Below, piece by piece: positions 17,701-26,066 of a DNA stretch of 64,000 nt. The translations under genes and the position numbers were made by a program. The notes beneath the pieces were generated by a model. That model ran no database searches. It was not told the origin of the DNA and saw only the letters and a list, made by a program, of their open reading frames with translations. The stretch lies in the NCBI GenBank assembly GCA_019637805.1, contig JAHBVB010000001.1:571875-635874 (forward strand), written 5' to 3'. Source of the DNA: Anaerolineales bacterium (lineage in GTDB: Bacteria > Chloroflexota > Anaerolineae > Anaerolineales > UBA11579). Numbering within the stretch: position 1 is the first letter of the stretch; every line of letters starts with the position of its first letter.

Positions 17701-18528
17701 CTAACGCCGCCGCGACAGCTGCAAGGTGTAAAAGCCCAGGCCGCCACCCGCCAGCAGCAGCACAATGCCCAGCAGGCCCATCAGGGGCGAGCGGCCGCCC
17801 TCTTCAGGCGAAAGCACATTGAAGCCGCCGGAAGAACTCTGCTGAGCGCCGAAGTTGATGTCCTGGGTCTGGCCCGGGGCGATCTGAATGGTGATGTTGG
17901 GGGCAGTGGTGGGGTTATAGCCGTCGGGGATGGCGACACTGATCGTATATTCGCCGAGCGGCAGGTCTTCGAAGCAGCTGCGCGCCGGTTCGCCGTTTTC
18001 GTCCAGGCCGCTTTGGGTCGCCAGGGTGCGGCTGGCCAGGCCGGTGCGCTCACTCACGCTGGCCTGGCCGCCGGAAATGCCGAATTCCGTTTCCTGGCGC
18101 ATGGCATCTCCATTGATGTCATCAAACAGCAATACGCAGATCACACCCGTGCCGGGGTTGTCCAGCGGACCTTCAGGCGTGGCCGTCGCCACCACCGAAT
18201 CTTGCGGGTCTGTGGTCGGGGTAGGCTCTTCGGCCAGACCCAGCAAGATCACCTGTCCTTCGGCAACCACCGCATCGGGGCCCCAGTTGTTCAGGCTTTG
18301 CAGCGTTTGCAGGGGGATGCCAAACCGGGCGGAAATCGCCCACGGCGAATCGCCGGCCTGCACGGTATACAGAATACGGCCATCCTCGCCGGCTGGTGGC
18401 AGGGGCTGCGGCGTGGCCTGCTGGCTCAGATCAGCCGCCAGCACAGGCGCAGGCAGGCTGAAGGCCACAGCCAATAAAATCGTCAAAACAGCAAAAAGGG
18501 ACCAGAATTTCGATTTGGCAACGAGCAT
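17701..18528 (-). CDS. LysM and SdrD B-like domain surface protein with C-terminal membrane anchor
   Basis: A 275-residue exported protein. A signal peptide (residues 1-31) is followed by a LysM module (about 52-97, YTVQAGDSPWAISARFGIPL), which binds N-acetylglucosamine polymers such as peptidoglycan. A Thr/Pro linker and a Cna-B/SdrD-B-type beta-sandwich (about 125-225, ICVLLFDDINGDAMRQETEF) come next. A final transmembrane helix (about 250-268) with an RRR tail stays in the membrane. The layout suggests a wall-binding stalk. A TATAAT lies 8 bases before the ATG. Confidence 0.78.
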   Translation of the reverse strand: MLVAKSKFWSLFAVLTILLAVAFSLPAPVLAADLSQQATPQPLPPAGEDGRILYTVQAGDSPWAISARFGIPLQTLQSLNNWGPDAVVAEGQVILLGLAEEPTPTTDPQDSVVATATPEGPLDNPGTGVICVLLFDDINGDAMRQETEFGISGGQASVSERTGLASRTLATQSGLDENGEPARSCFEDLPLGEYTISVAIPDGYNPTTAPNITIQIAPGQTQDINFGAQQSSSGGFNVLSPEEGGRSPLMGLLGIVLLLAGGGLGFYTLQLSRRR

Positions 18529-18536
18529 AATTCGTA

Positions 18537-18559
18537 ATTATATCGCGCAGGAATATAAT
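18537..18559. promoter_or_regulatory. Back-to-back promoters of the LysM and GNAT genes
   Basis: TATAAT on the minus strand (18542-18537) ends 8 bases before the LysM start. TATAAT on the plus strand (18554-18559) ends 11 bases before the GNAT start. Neither gene has a ribosome site, so both leaders would be only a few bases long. Confidence 0.45.
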
Positions 18560-18570
18560 TGACGGGTCGC

Positions 18571-19566
18571 ATGAATTCCCAGGCCATTGCCCTTCCCCAA
18601 GACACATCCCATCATGTACGCCGCTTCGATCTGCGCCGCGACCTGAACCCCGTGGCCGATCTGGTGGAGCTGTGTTTTGCCGACACACTGGATGCAGACG
18701 GCCGCCTATACATCGACCAAATGCGCCAGGCCGCCCGCGGCGGCCCGCTGCTGGACCTGGCGGCCAGCGGTGGGCGCACCGACCTGCCGATGAATGGCTT
18801 TGTTTGGCAGGAGGGTGAGCAGGTGGTTGGCAACCTGAGCCTGATCCCCCAGCAGCATCAGGGGCAGAAACTGTACTTGATCGCCAATGTGGCCGTGCAC
18901 CCCAGCCAGCGCCGCCGCGGCATTGCCGCGGCGCTGACCGTCGCAGCCTTGCAAGAGTTGCAGCGCCGCGGCCGGCCAGCCACTTGGCTGCAGGTGGATG
19001 CCAAGAACCCGGCCGCCATCCAGCTCTACGCGCAAATCGGCTTCCGTGAACGCATGCGCCGCACCAGTTGGCGGCTGGTCTGGCAGCCCACCCCCAGTTG
19101 GCCGGCTACAACAGCTACAGCCGGCCCGCGTAAGAGCGAAGACTGGGCGCAGCAGCAAGCCTGGCTGGACGCTAACTACCCCGCTGATCTGCGCTGGCAG
19201 CTGCCACTGGACCCGCGCCTGCTGCAGCCCGGCTGGCGCGGCAGCCTGGAACGCGCCCTCAGCGGCCGCCAAGTGCAGCAATGGAGCGCGCGGCAGGGCG
19301 AACAGCTGCTGGGCACCCTGGTGTGGCAATCCTCCGGCCTGGAAGCCGACAACTTATGGCTGGCGGCCCCTGCCGAAAGCGAGGCCGCCGCCCTGCCCGC
19401 TCTGGTGCAGCTGGCCAACAAGCACCTCTACAGTTACCGCCCGCTTACGCTAAACTATCCTGCCGGACGAGCCGCAGAAGGGCTGCAAAGCTGTGGCTTC
19501 CGTGCCATACGCACACTGATCTGGATGGACTATCCCTGGAAGGAAATCACTTTTAATGGACAATGA
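18571..19566 (+). CDS. GNAT-family N-acetyltransferase
   Basis: A 331-residue acetyltransferase. The acetyl-CoA site is visible near residues 110-130 (YLIANVAVHPSQRRRGIAAAL, the R-R-x-G-I/A motif), followed by LQVDAKNPAAIQLYAQIGF, both typical of GNAT motif A and B. A second, weaker domain makes up the C-terminal half, so it may be a two-GNAT protein with one inactive copy. The ATG at 18571 was preferred to an in-frame TTG at 18559 that overlaps the -10 box. It overlaps the next gene by 11 bases. Confidence 0.82.
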   Translation: MNSQAIALPQDTSHHVRRFDLRRDLNPVADLVELCFADTLDADGRLYIDQMRQAARGGPLLDLAASGGRTDLPMNGFVWQEGEQVVGNLSLIPQQHQGQKLYLIANVAVHPSQRRRGIAAALTVAALQELQRRGRPATWLQVDAKNPAAIQLYAQIGFRERMRRTSWRLVWQPTPSWPATTATAGPRKSEDWAQQQAWLDANYPADLRWQLPLDPRLLQPGWRGSLERALSGRQVQQWSARQGEQLLGTLVWQSSGLEADNLWLAAPAESEAAALPALVQLANKHLYSYRPLTLNYPAGRAAEGLQSCGFRAIRTLIWMDYPWKEITFNGQ

Positions 19567-19957
19567 AGCCCGCAAGACCCTGCTCAACCAGGCCAAAACC
19601 ATCGCTGTGGTGGGCCACTCAGACAAGCCGCACCGCACCAGCTACCGCATTGCAGAATATTTGCGCCAGGTAGGCTATCGCGTTTACGCCGTCAACCCGA
19701 TGATCACCGAGGTGGCCGGCGAACGCGCCTACCCCAGCCTGGCAGACCTGCCGGAGCAGGTCGATATCGTCAATGTCTTCCGGCGCTCTGAGGAGCTTGA
19801 CGCGGTCGTCGCCCAGGCAGTTGCCGCAGGGGCCGGCAGCGTGTGGGCCCAGTTGGGCGTGGCCGACCAGGCTGCCGCCCAGCGAGCGGACGCGGCCGGG
19901 CTGCCGATCGTGATGGACCGCTGCATCATGGTGGACCACCGCGCCTTGCTGGGCTAG
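19556..19957 (+). CDS. CoA-binding domain protein (YccU-like)
   Basis: A 133-residue single Rossmann domain of the CoA_binding_2 family. The nucleotide loop is IAVVGHSDKPHRTSYRIAEY, and YRVYAVNPM and DIVNVFRRSEEL follow as in YccU. Related domains form the CoA-binding part of succinyl-CoA synthetase, but the stand-alone protein has no settled role. Its ATG lies inside the end of the GNAT gene, so the two are coupled. Confidence 0.85.
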   Translation: MDNEARKTLLNQAKTIAVVGHSDKPHRTSYRIAEYLRQVGYRVYAVNPMITEVAGERAYPSLADLPEQVDIVNVFRRSEELDAVVAQAVAAGAGSVWAQLGVADQAAAQRADAAGLPIVMDRCIMVDHRALLG

Positions 19958-19980
19958 CGCGGCAACCCGAAGATCGAATC

Positions 19981-20011
19981 AAAACTGGGCCTGCAGTGCA
20001 GGCCCAGTTTT
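19981..20011 (+). terminator. Terminator between convergent CoA-binding and DoxX genes
   Basis: A near-perfect palindrome with arms 19981-19995 and 19997-20011 and a GC-rich core GGGCCTG/CAGGCCC, flanked by A-run and T-run. Confidence 0.82.
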
Positions 20012-20050
20012 GTGAAGGAGAGAAACCCTTAGCCTTGGAGGGGCTATAAA

Positions 20051-20617
20051 CTAGCTCTTAGGTTTTCGTTCGGAAACCCAACCCCACGGGGTGCCGATCA
20101 GGGGCAGCAGGAAGTAGTCCAGGCCGATGTAACCGGCGATCTTCCAGGCCATCACCAGGCCGAGGGAGGCCACGAAGAGCAGGGGGTTGCTGCTCGCCGA
20201 ACCAGCCATCATGAAGTTCCAGTTCATCAGGCCACCGAAGAAGGCGGCAATGCCGGTGAAGGCGCCCAGGATCAGGGCGATACCGATCAGGACCTCGCCG
20301 TAGGCCACCAGCGGGCCAAACCAGGTGTGCGATTCGCTGTCCAGCAGGAACTGAATAAAGCTGCGGTACCAGTCGAAGGTGATCGGAGCGCGGCCACCCT
20401 CAGGGATAGCTACCGCGCCGGTCCAAAAGCCCTTGATCGCGTCGCCGGTCTGCGTCCAAGCCGGGCTCTCAACCTTATGCAGGCCGGCTTCCAGCCACTC
20501 GTAGCCCAACCAGATCCGCACCACCAGCCACAGCCAGGCCATGCGGGTATCGTTGAACAAGGTGCGCACGAAATTTGGGTCTTGGATTACACGTCCACGT
20601 TGCAGTATAGATGCCAT
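20051..20617 (-). CDS. DoxX-family membrane protein (TQO small-subunit DoxD-like)
   Basis: A 188-residue protein with four hydrophobic helices. The family marks RMAWLWLVVRIWLGYEWLEAG at the start and PLVAYGEVLIGIALILGAFTG in the middle are those of DoxX/DoxD proteins, which are linked to quinone-coupled sulfur or redox reactions. The DoxA partner is absent. AAGGAG lies 6 bases before the ATG at 20617, which fixes the start. The C-terminal GTPWGWVSERK is cytosolic. Confidence 0.8.
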   Translation of the reverse strand: MASILQRGRVIQDPNFVRTLFNDTRMAWLWLVVRIWLGYEWLEAGLHKVESPAWTQTGDAIKGFWTGAVAIPEGGRAPITFDWYRSFIQFLLDSESHTWFGPLVAYGEVLIGIALILGAFTGIAAFFGGLMNWNFMMAGSASSNPLLFVASLGLVMAWKIAGYIGLDYFLLPLIGTPWGWVSERKPKS

Positions 20618-20744
20618 CTTAATCTCCTTGATTCGCATAAGGCGAATCTTTATCAAGTTGCGCTAACTATAAATACTGTCGGGGTTGTCAAACAGGTACA
20701 GCTGTCCGCGCGCTTGTCCCGACTTTTTGGGACATTATGCCCGG

Positions 20745-22136
20745 TCATTGAGCCTTCTCCACCGGGGGCACAGGCACCAGCAATTCCAGATGAGTGCCTT
20801 TGCCAGGCTGCGACCACAAACGCAGGCTGGCGCCCAGCCTTGCGGCGCGCTCACGCATGTTGCGCAGCCCGTTGCCGCCGCCTTCGCCAGCCGTTTCCGG
20901 GTCAAAGCCGCTCCCATCATCATCAATGCGCAGGCGCACGCCCGCTTCGTGGCGCTCCAAACCCAGATCTACATTACGCGCGTAGGCGTGTTTGCGAATA
21001 TTGTTGAGCGCCTCCTGCACAATGTATATGAGTTCATCGGTCTGCTCTTCACTCAATCCCAGCGGCGCGGCTTTGGCAGGCGGAGTAAAGCTCACTTGCA
21101 TCAGTGTATTGGCATGCAGTTCCCGGGCCATCTGGCCCAGGCTGGTGGCCAGGTCCTGCCCCTGGTAGCGACCGGTGCGCAGGCCCAGGATGTAGTTGCG
21201 CAAATCGCGCAGGATCTGGCTGAGGTCTTCGATCGATTGGGCAATGCGCTCGCCAGCCTGCTGCGGCTGCTGGTCGCTGATGCGGCGTTGGGCCTCCTGC
21301 AGCGCTAGGCCGGTGGCGTAGACCTGCTGCATGATGCCATCATGCAAGGCCATGCCAAAACGCTCCCGTTCCTGCAGAACGGCCAGTTCCTGCGTCTTGC
21401 GGTAGAGCTGGGCGTTCTCGATGGCGATGGCGGCCTGGGTGGCAAATTTCTCTAGCAACTGCTGGTCGCTGGGGTCAAAGTTCAACAAATGCTCGCCGGT
21501 GCTGGAATTCTCGTACTTATCCGCCAGGTAAAGATTGCCGAATAATTCTCCCTTGGAACGGATGGGCACACCCAGCAAGGATTGCATTGGCGGATGGTTG
21601 GGCGGGAAACCGCGCGAGCGCGGGTCTTTGCTGATGTCGTTGACCAGCAGCGGCTGGCCGCCGGGGTTAAGCACCCCCAGCAGGCCGTGGCCCTGCGGCG
21701 GCGCACCGATGCGGGCGCTCACCTCGTCGCTGATGCCGGAGGTGAGGAACTGGCGAATGCGGTTGTTCCCGGAGTCCACCACGCCCAGGGCGCCATATTT
21801 GGCATTCAGCAGCTGGCGGCTGAGATCCACCACTTTTTGAAGCACAGACTGCAAGTCCAGCTCGGTGGTCAGCGCCAGGGCCGCCTGGTGCAGAGCCTCG
21901 AGTTGGCTGTTGGTCTCATACAGCGCTTCCTGGCTGCGCTCGATGGCGCTGAAGACGAAGATGGAAAAGACGATCGCCCCCAGCATGACCGCCAGGATCG
22001 CATACACATTGGCGGCCAATTCATGTTCTGTGGGCGCACGGAAGCGCAGATACAGAACCAGCGCCAAAAACAGCGTGGGCAGTATGACCGCCAGCCAGCG
22101 GAGTTGGCGGTTGTTCATTGGCCCAAACCTACGCAT
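20745..22136 (-). CDS. Sensor histidine kinase, GAF + HisKA_3 (NarL type)
   Basis: A 463-residue kinase. Two N-terminal membrane helices (about 12-30 and 42-66) are followed by a coiled stretch and a GAF domain (about 85-240). The dimerization/phosphoacceptor part has His in RFGMALHDGIMQQVYATGL (about residue 265). The ATPase part shows the N-box QEALNNIRKHA and G-box DDDGSGFD, GNGLRNMRERA. It would phosphorylate the divergent response regulator 48 bases away. An in-frame ATG at 22118 is an alternative start. The GAF ligand is unknown. Confidence 0.92.
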   Translation of the reverse strand: MRRFGPMNNRQLRWLAVILPTLFLALVLYLRFRAPTEHELAANVYAILAVMLGAIVFSIFVFSAIERSQEALYETNSQLEALHQAALALTTELDLQSVLQKVVDLSRQLLNAKYGALGVVDSGNNRIRQFLTSGISDEVSARIGAPPQGHGLLGVLNPGGQPLLVNDISKDPRSRGFPPNHPPMQSLLGVPIRSKGELFGNLYLADKYENSSTGEHLLNFDPSDQQLLEKFATQAAIAIENAQLYRKTQELAVLQERERFGMALHDGIMQQVYATGLALQEAQRRISDQQPQQAGERIAQSIEDLSQILRDLRNYILGLRTGRYQGQDLATSLGQMARELHANTLMQVSFTPPAKAAPLGLSEEQTDELIYIVQEALNNIRKHAYARNVDLGLERHEAGVRLRIDDDGSGFDPETAGEGGGNGLRNMRERAARLGASLRLWSQPGKGTHLELLVPVPPVEKAQ

Positions 22137-22184
22137 GCTATAATCACGCTCTCATTATAAACTTTCGCCCATTCGGGAATTTGC

Positions 22185-22844
22185 ATGCTGAAAATCCTGT
22201 TAGTTGATGATCACGAAGTAGTCCGCTTGGGGCTGAAGTCGCTGCTCTCTAATTATCCCAAATTCGAAGTGGTGGCTGAGGCGGGCAACGCCGAGCAGGC
22301 CATCCGCCTGGCAGCGGAATACAAGCCAGATGTGATCGTGATGGACATTCGCCTGCCCGGCAAGAGCGGCATCGAAGCCACCCGGGAGATTACCACCGCC
22401 CAGCCGGACACCAAAGTCATCATGCTGACCACCTTCGCCGATGATGATCTGCTCTTCGACGCCATTTCCGCCGGAGCTTCCGGCTATGTGCTCAAGCAGA
22501 TCGACAGCGGCGAGCTGATCAACGCCCTGGAACGCATTGGCCGCGGCGAATCGCTGCTGGACCCGGCGGTGACCCAGCAGGTCTTCAAACGCATGCGTGA
22601 AACCCAGCGCAAGGCGGAAACCGAGGCTTTTTCGCCCCTGACCGACCAGGAATTGCGCATTTTGGGTCTGGTGGCGCAGGGAAAACGCAATAAAGAGATC
22701 GCCAGCGAGGTATTCTTGAGTGAGAAAACGGTGCGCAATTACGTTAGCTCTATACTCAGCAAGCTCAGCCTGGCGACCCGGGCCGAAGCCGCGGCCTATG
22801 CGGTGAAACACCACATAGAAAATTTTGCCCCTGAGGAAAACTAG
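22185..22844 (+). CDS. NarL/LuxR-type response regulator
   Basis: A 219-residue regulator. The receiver domain (1-120) has the acidic pocket DDH, phospho-acceptor Asp in [10 protein letters not shown] (about 54), Thr in MLTTFAD and Lys in YVLKQID. The C-terminal LuxR helix-turn-helix ([20 protein letters not shown], then [13 protein letters not shown]) binds DNA. It pairs with the divergent GAF histidine kinase. The shared 48-bp gap contains two TATAA-like boxes, so the pair may control itself. A holin-family gene follows 14 bases later. Confidence 0.94.
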   Translation: MLKILLVDDHEVVRLGLKSLLSNYPKFEVVAEAGNAEQAIRLAAEYKPDVIVMDIRLPGKSGIEATREITTAQPDTKVIMLTTFADDDLLFDAISAGASGYVLKQIDSGELINALERIGRGESLLDPAVTQQVFKRMRETQRKAETEAFSPLTDQELRILGLVAQGKRNKEIASEVFLSEKTVRNYVSSILSKLSLATRAEAAAYAVKHHIENFAPEEN

Positions 22845-22858
22845 GAGGTTTTTGAATT

Positions 22859-23263
22859 ATGGAAAGTCTTTGGATCGTTCGCCTGGCAGTCAACGCAGTG
22901 GCGCTGTATGCCGCCATCTACCTGGTGCCGGGCCTGCAAGGTGCGGTGACCGACCCACAGAACTGGGTGACGTATGTGGCCCTGGGCTTGATCTTCGGCC
23001 TGGTGAATGTGCTCATCCGCCCGCTGCTCAAATTGGTCACCTGTCCGTTCTACGTCCTGACCCTGGGCCTGTTCAGCCTGGTGGTGAACACGCTGCTGTT
23101 CTCGCTGACCTTTTGGATCGGCTCGCAGTTTGGCGTGACCAGCACCATCCAAATGTGGCCGGACGCCTTCTTTGGCGCCATCATCGTCAGCCTGGTGAGC
23201 ATGGTGCTGTACGCCATCATTCCGGATGGCAAGCCGCGCTCCAGCGCCAAGCGCCCGCGCTAA
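22859..23263 (+). CDS. Phage-holin-family-4 (YvlD-like) small membrane protein
   Basis: A 134-residue protein with four transmembrane helices. It matches the chromosomal YvlD group (LGLIFGLVNVLIRPLLKLVT, PFYVLTLGLFSLVVNTLLF). The family name is historical; members are ordinary chromosomal genes, often near stress regulators. GGAGG precedes the ATG, 14 bases after the response regulator, so it may be a co-transcribed target. It ends at a strong terminator. Confidence 0.85.
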   Translation: MESLWIVRLAVNAVALYAAIYLVPGLQGAVTDPQNWVTYVALGLIFGLVNVLIRPLLKLVTCPFYVLTLGLFSLVVNTLLFSLTFWIGSQFGVTSTIQMWPDAFFGAIIVSLVSMVLYAIIPDGKPRSSAKRPR

Positions 23264-23280
23264 ATAACGCCGATAAAAGA

Positions 23281-23304
23281 AAAGAGCGCCTCACGGCGCT
23301 CTTT
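23281..23304 (+). terminator. Intrinsic terminator after the response-regulator unit
   Basis: Arms AAAGAGCGCC and GGCGCTCTTT with loop TCAC, followed by a T-run. Also usable by the convergent aminotransferase gene. Confidence 0.9.
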
Positions 23305-23324
23305 TTTGTTTTCGCTGAGTTCAG

Positions 23325-24395
23325 CTACAAGGTCTCCAGGTAACCGTCCATGGCGGCCAGCAGTTCCTCCACGTCAGTGGGGTGCAGCTCACCCATGTGG
23401 CCGATGCGGAAGGTCTTGCCCTTCAGGGGGCCGTACCCGTTGGCGATGCGCATGCCGCGCTCGCCCAGATACGCATTGAGGGCGGCGATGTCGATCTGGC
23501 GCTGGTTGTCCACGGTGGTGACGGTTTGCGAACGGTAGCCTTCCGGCGCGTAGAGCTGGAAGCCGCGCTGCAAGGCCCACTCCCGGGTCATCTGCGCCAT
23601 GGCGGCGTGGCGGGCGAAGCGCGCCTCCAGGCCTTCGTCCAAGATGCGGCGCAGCTGCACATCCAACGCGTAGATCAGGCTGAGCGCCGGCGTGGCCGGT
23701 GTGGAATCTTTGATGCGGTGTTTTTCCATGCGCAGCAGGTCGAAGTACCAGCCGCGGTTCTTGACCGTCTCGGCCTTGGCCATGGCGCGGTCGCTGACCG
23801 CCGCCAGGGCCAGCCCGGGCGGCAAAGCCAGCGCTTTCTGCGAAGAGGTCAGCACGAAGTCCAGCCCCCAGGCATCCATCTCGATCTTGTCCCCGGATAG
23901 GGAGGAGACCGCATCCACGCAGATCAAGGTGTCCGGGCTGACCTCACGCACCGCGGCGGCGATCTCTTTGATCGGGTTGACCAGGCCGGTAGAGGTTTCG
24001 TTGTGCACGATCAGGATGGCTTCGTAACGCTCGCCCTTAAAGGCCTCACGCACCAGGTCGGGCGTGATCGGCTCCTGCCATTCGGTTTGCAGCACCGAGG
24101 CTTGCTTGCCGTTGGTCTCGGCGACCTGCTGCCAACGGGCGGCAAAGGCGCCGTTGACACAGCACAGCAGCCGCTCTTGGGCCAGGTTGCGCACAGCCGC
24201 CTCATGCATGCCGGTGCCGGAAGAGGCGCTGATCAGCACCCGGCTTTCGGTATAAAAGAGTTGGCGGGCGGTGTCGCCCACCCGGCGATAAATTTCCTCG
24301 AACTGGGCGCTGCGGTGCCCCAGCATAGGCTGGGTCTGGGCAGCGGCCACTTCTGGGTCGACATCTACCGGACCGGGAATAAACAAACGAGCCAT
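23325..24395 (-). CDS. Class V aminotransferase, alanine/serine-glyoxylate type
   Basis: A 356-residue PLP enzyme. It begins LFIPGPVDVDPEVA and has GHRSAQFEEIYRRV, the substrate-side Asp/Ser cluster CVDAVSSLSGDKIEMDAWGL, and the Schiff-base Lys in TSSQKALALPPGLA (about residue 194). The group includes alanine-glyoxylate and serine-glyoxylate transaminases, and archaeal-type phosphoserine-forming relatives, so the exact amino donor is uncertain. GGAGG lies before the ATG. It is a single-gene unit that ends at the shared terminator. Confidence 0.87.
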   Translation of the reverse strand: MARLFIPGPVDVDPEVAAAQTQPMLGHRSAQFEEIYRRVGDTARQLFYTESRVLISASSGTGMHEAAVRNLAQERLLCCVNGAFAARWQQVAETNGKQASVLQTEWQEPITPDLVREAFKGERYEAILIVHNETSTGLVNPIKEIAAAVREVSPDTLICVDAVSSLSGDKIEMDAWGLDFVLTSSQKALALPPGLALAAVSDRAMAKAETVKNRGWYFDLLRMEKHRIKDSTPATPALSLIYALDVQLRRILDEGLEARFARHAAMAQMTREWALQRGFQLYAPEGYRSQTVTTVDNQRQIDIAALNAYLGERGMRIANGYGPLKGKTFRIGHMGELHPTDVEELLAAMDGYLETL

Positions 24396-24460
24396 TCAGC
24401 CTCCAGAATCACACTTGGGTTCCCTAAGGGAAACTGCTCCCATTGTAACGCCGCAAGAAA

Positions 24461-24486
24461 AAAGCCCCTGTTTGCACAAGGGCTTT
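24461..24486 (-). terminator. Terminator of the FHA gene
   Basis: Arms AAAGCCC/GGGCTTT extended by TG/CA with a 6-base loop. On the minus strand TTTTTTCTTG follows. Located 3 bases past the FHA stop. Confidence 0.85.
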
Positions 24487-24489
24487 GGG

Positions 24490-25170
24490 TTAGCGGCAGG
24501 CGGGGATGATCCCGCCGAAGACATCACACCATAAGAAGTTGGCGTCCACATACCAAAAGAAAAAGGTCAGGGCGCAGGCGCCCAATAAGCCAAGGATCAG
24601 CACCGGGGCCACCCAGGGTTTGTCCAGCGGCAGGCGCAGACCCTTGCGCCGTTCACGGCGGCGGGCGGCGCGGCTGGCGGCCGGCTCGTACTCCTCAGCC
24701 TGAGGCATGGGCAGCGGAGCAGCGGCCGGCGGCGGGGCCATGTGCGCTTCCGGCTGAGCCATGGGCAGCGGCGGCGGGGCGACCGGCGGGGCTGGGGGCA
24801 GCGGCTCCGGTTCCTCAGGCGCCACCTGCCAGACGGGGAAGCTGCTGGTGGCGCCTTCGCCGGCAGCAGGCACAGCTTCATAGCGCAGGGTGATCTGGTC
24901 ACCCAGGCGGATCTGGTCGCCGGGGCGCAGCGGCAGCAAGCTGCGCACCGGACGCTCATTGACGAAGGTGCCGTTGGTGGAGCCCAGGTCCTCGATGGCG
25001 TAGCCGCTGCTCTGGGCGATCAGGCGGGCGTGGCGGCGGGAGACCTCCAAGTCTTCCACCATAATGTCTGCGCTGGGGTCACGGCCCAACAAAAGGCTGG
25101 GGCCGCTAATCTCGAAGCGCTGGCCCGGGTTGGGCTGGGTCTGCAGGGTCAATACGAAGTTCATGCTCAT
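24490..25170 (-). CDS. FHA-domain membrane protein
   Basis: A 226-residue protein. The FHA domain (residues about 5-98) has all phosphothreonine-binding marks: LLLGRDPSADI, SRRHARL and GSTNGTFVN. A Pro/Ala/Met-rich linker (about 105-165) and a basic stretch (RAARRRERRKG) precede one transmembrane helix (about 190-212). The FHA domain is cytosolic and should dock a protein phosphorylated by a Ser/Thr kinase, none of which is in the window. Two short Met codons (25170 and 25164) could start it. Confidence 0.88.
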   Translation of the reverse strand: MSMNFVLTLQTQPNPGQRFEISGPSLLLGRDPSADIMVEDLEVSRRHARLIAQSSGYAIEDLGSTNGTFVNERPVRSLLPLRPGDQIRLGDQITLRYEAVPAAGEGATSSFPVWQVAPEEPEPLPPAPPVAPPPLPMAQPEAHMAPPPAAAPLPMPQAEEYEPAASRAARRRERRKGLRLPLDKPWVAPVLILGLLGACALTFFFWYVDANFLWCDVFGGIIPACR

Positions 25171-25231
25171 AGTGGATCGGGTTTGAGTCTACAAAGGATT
25201 GTGAGGGGTGTCAAACGAAGCCGGGCAGCAA

Positions 25232-25990
25232 CTAAATCTGCAGCACGCCTTCGGCGAGCTGCATTTCGTAGCCAAAGCTGGCCCCGAATGTCTCCACGAT
25301 CTGGTCTATTACACGATCCATGCCAGGTGCGGGGTCCAGCAGGTAATCCAGGCTGATCTGGTTCTGGTTTTCCAGCCCGCAGGCGATGATGCCGTCCCAA
25401 TAACTCATCTGCGGGGCGACGTTGAGCGCAAAGCCATGGCGGGAAATGCCGCGGGCGTCCACTTTGACGCCGATGGAGGCGATCTTGCTGGGCGCCTGCT
25501 TGAGTTCCGGCGGGCAGTGGCGGCAGCGTGAGGCCACATCCGGCTGCACCCACACGCCGGTCTGGCCGGCCACCTGGCCAGCCGGCACGCCCAGATGCGC
25601 CAAGCTGGCGATCAGCATGTACTCCAGCTTGCGCAGGTAGCCGACGTAGTCGCCCTGCGCAATGCGGGTCTTGCCCGTTTCGGGGTCGACGCGCACCTCG
25701 CCCAGCGGCAGCAGCGGGTAACCGACCAGCTGGCCCGGGCCGTGATAGGTGACATCCCCGCCGCGGTCCACCCAGTGCACGTCCACCTGCTGGGCTTGCA
25801 GCTTGGCTTGCTCCCAGAGCAGGTTCTCGGCCTGGCCGCGGGTGCCAAAGGTGTAGACGTGCGAATGCTCCAGCAGCAACAGGGTAGGCGGCTGTTCGCC
25901 GGCGGCGATCTGGGCGGCCAGCTGGTTTTGCAGGTGCCAGGCCTTTTGATACTCGGTGACACCCAAGCGGAAAACTTGGCAAGTGGTCAT
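25232..25990 (-). CDS. lipB: Octanoyl-[acyl-carrier-protein]:protein N-octanoyltransferase
   Basis: A 252-residue LipB, which moves octanoate from ACP to the lipoyl domains of 2-oxoacid dehydrogenases and the glycine cleavage H protein. Signatures are LLLLEHSHVYTFGTRG, WVDRGGDVTYHGPGQLVGYP (family motif R-G-G-x2-T-x2-G-P-G-Q), the catalytic Lys in KIASIGVKVDARGISRHGFAL, and ALNV. The usual catalytic Cys region falls at DGIIACGLEN (Cys present). LipA is not in the window. The start at 25990 is chosen by family length; there is no ribosome site. Confidence 0.93.
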   Translation of the reverse strand: MTTCQVFRLGVTEYQKAWHLQNQLAAQIAAGEQPPTLLLLEHSHVYTFGTRGQAENLLWEQAKLQAQQVDVHWVDRGGDVTYHGPGQLVGYPLLPLGEVRVDPETGKTRIAQGDYVGYLRKLEYMLIASLAHLGVPAGQVAGQTGVWVQPDVASRCRHCPPELKQAPSKIASIGVKVDARGISRHGFALNVAPQMSYWDGIIACGLENQNQISLDYLLDPAPGMDRVIDQIVETFGASFGYEMQLAEGVLQI

Positions 25991-26016
25991 TTTGTTGAGG
26001 GGATGATACCATTCGC

Positions 26017-26043
26017 AAAAGGGCGCGAACTTTGCGCCCTTTT
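26017..26043. promoter_or_regulatory. Perfect hairpin in the lipB/MFS divergent region
   Basis: Arms AAAAGGGCGC (26017-26026) and GCGCCCTTTT (26034-26043) with a 7-base loop look like a terminator, but no gene ends here. It lies 23 bases before the MFS start, so it could act as a leader attenuator or insulate the two promoters. Confidence 0.5.
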
Positions 26044-26066
26044 CATTGTTTGAGGAGACAAGACCC

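Noticed and set aside
22859-23263. Prophage remnant, from the holin family name
   Set aside because: The YvlD-like group is chromosomal, and no other phage gene is near.
26046-26066. TTG start for the MFS gene
   Set aside because: It overlaps the GAGGAG ribosome site of the GTG at 26067.
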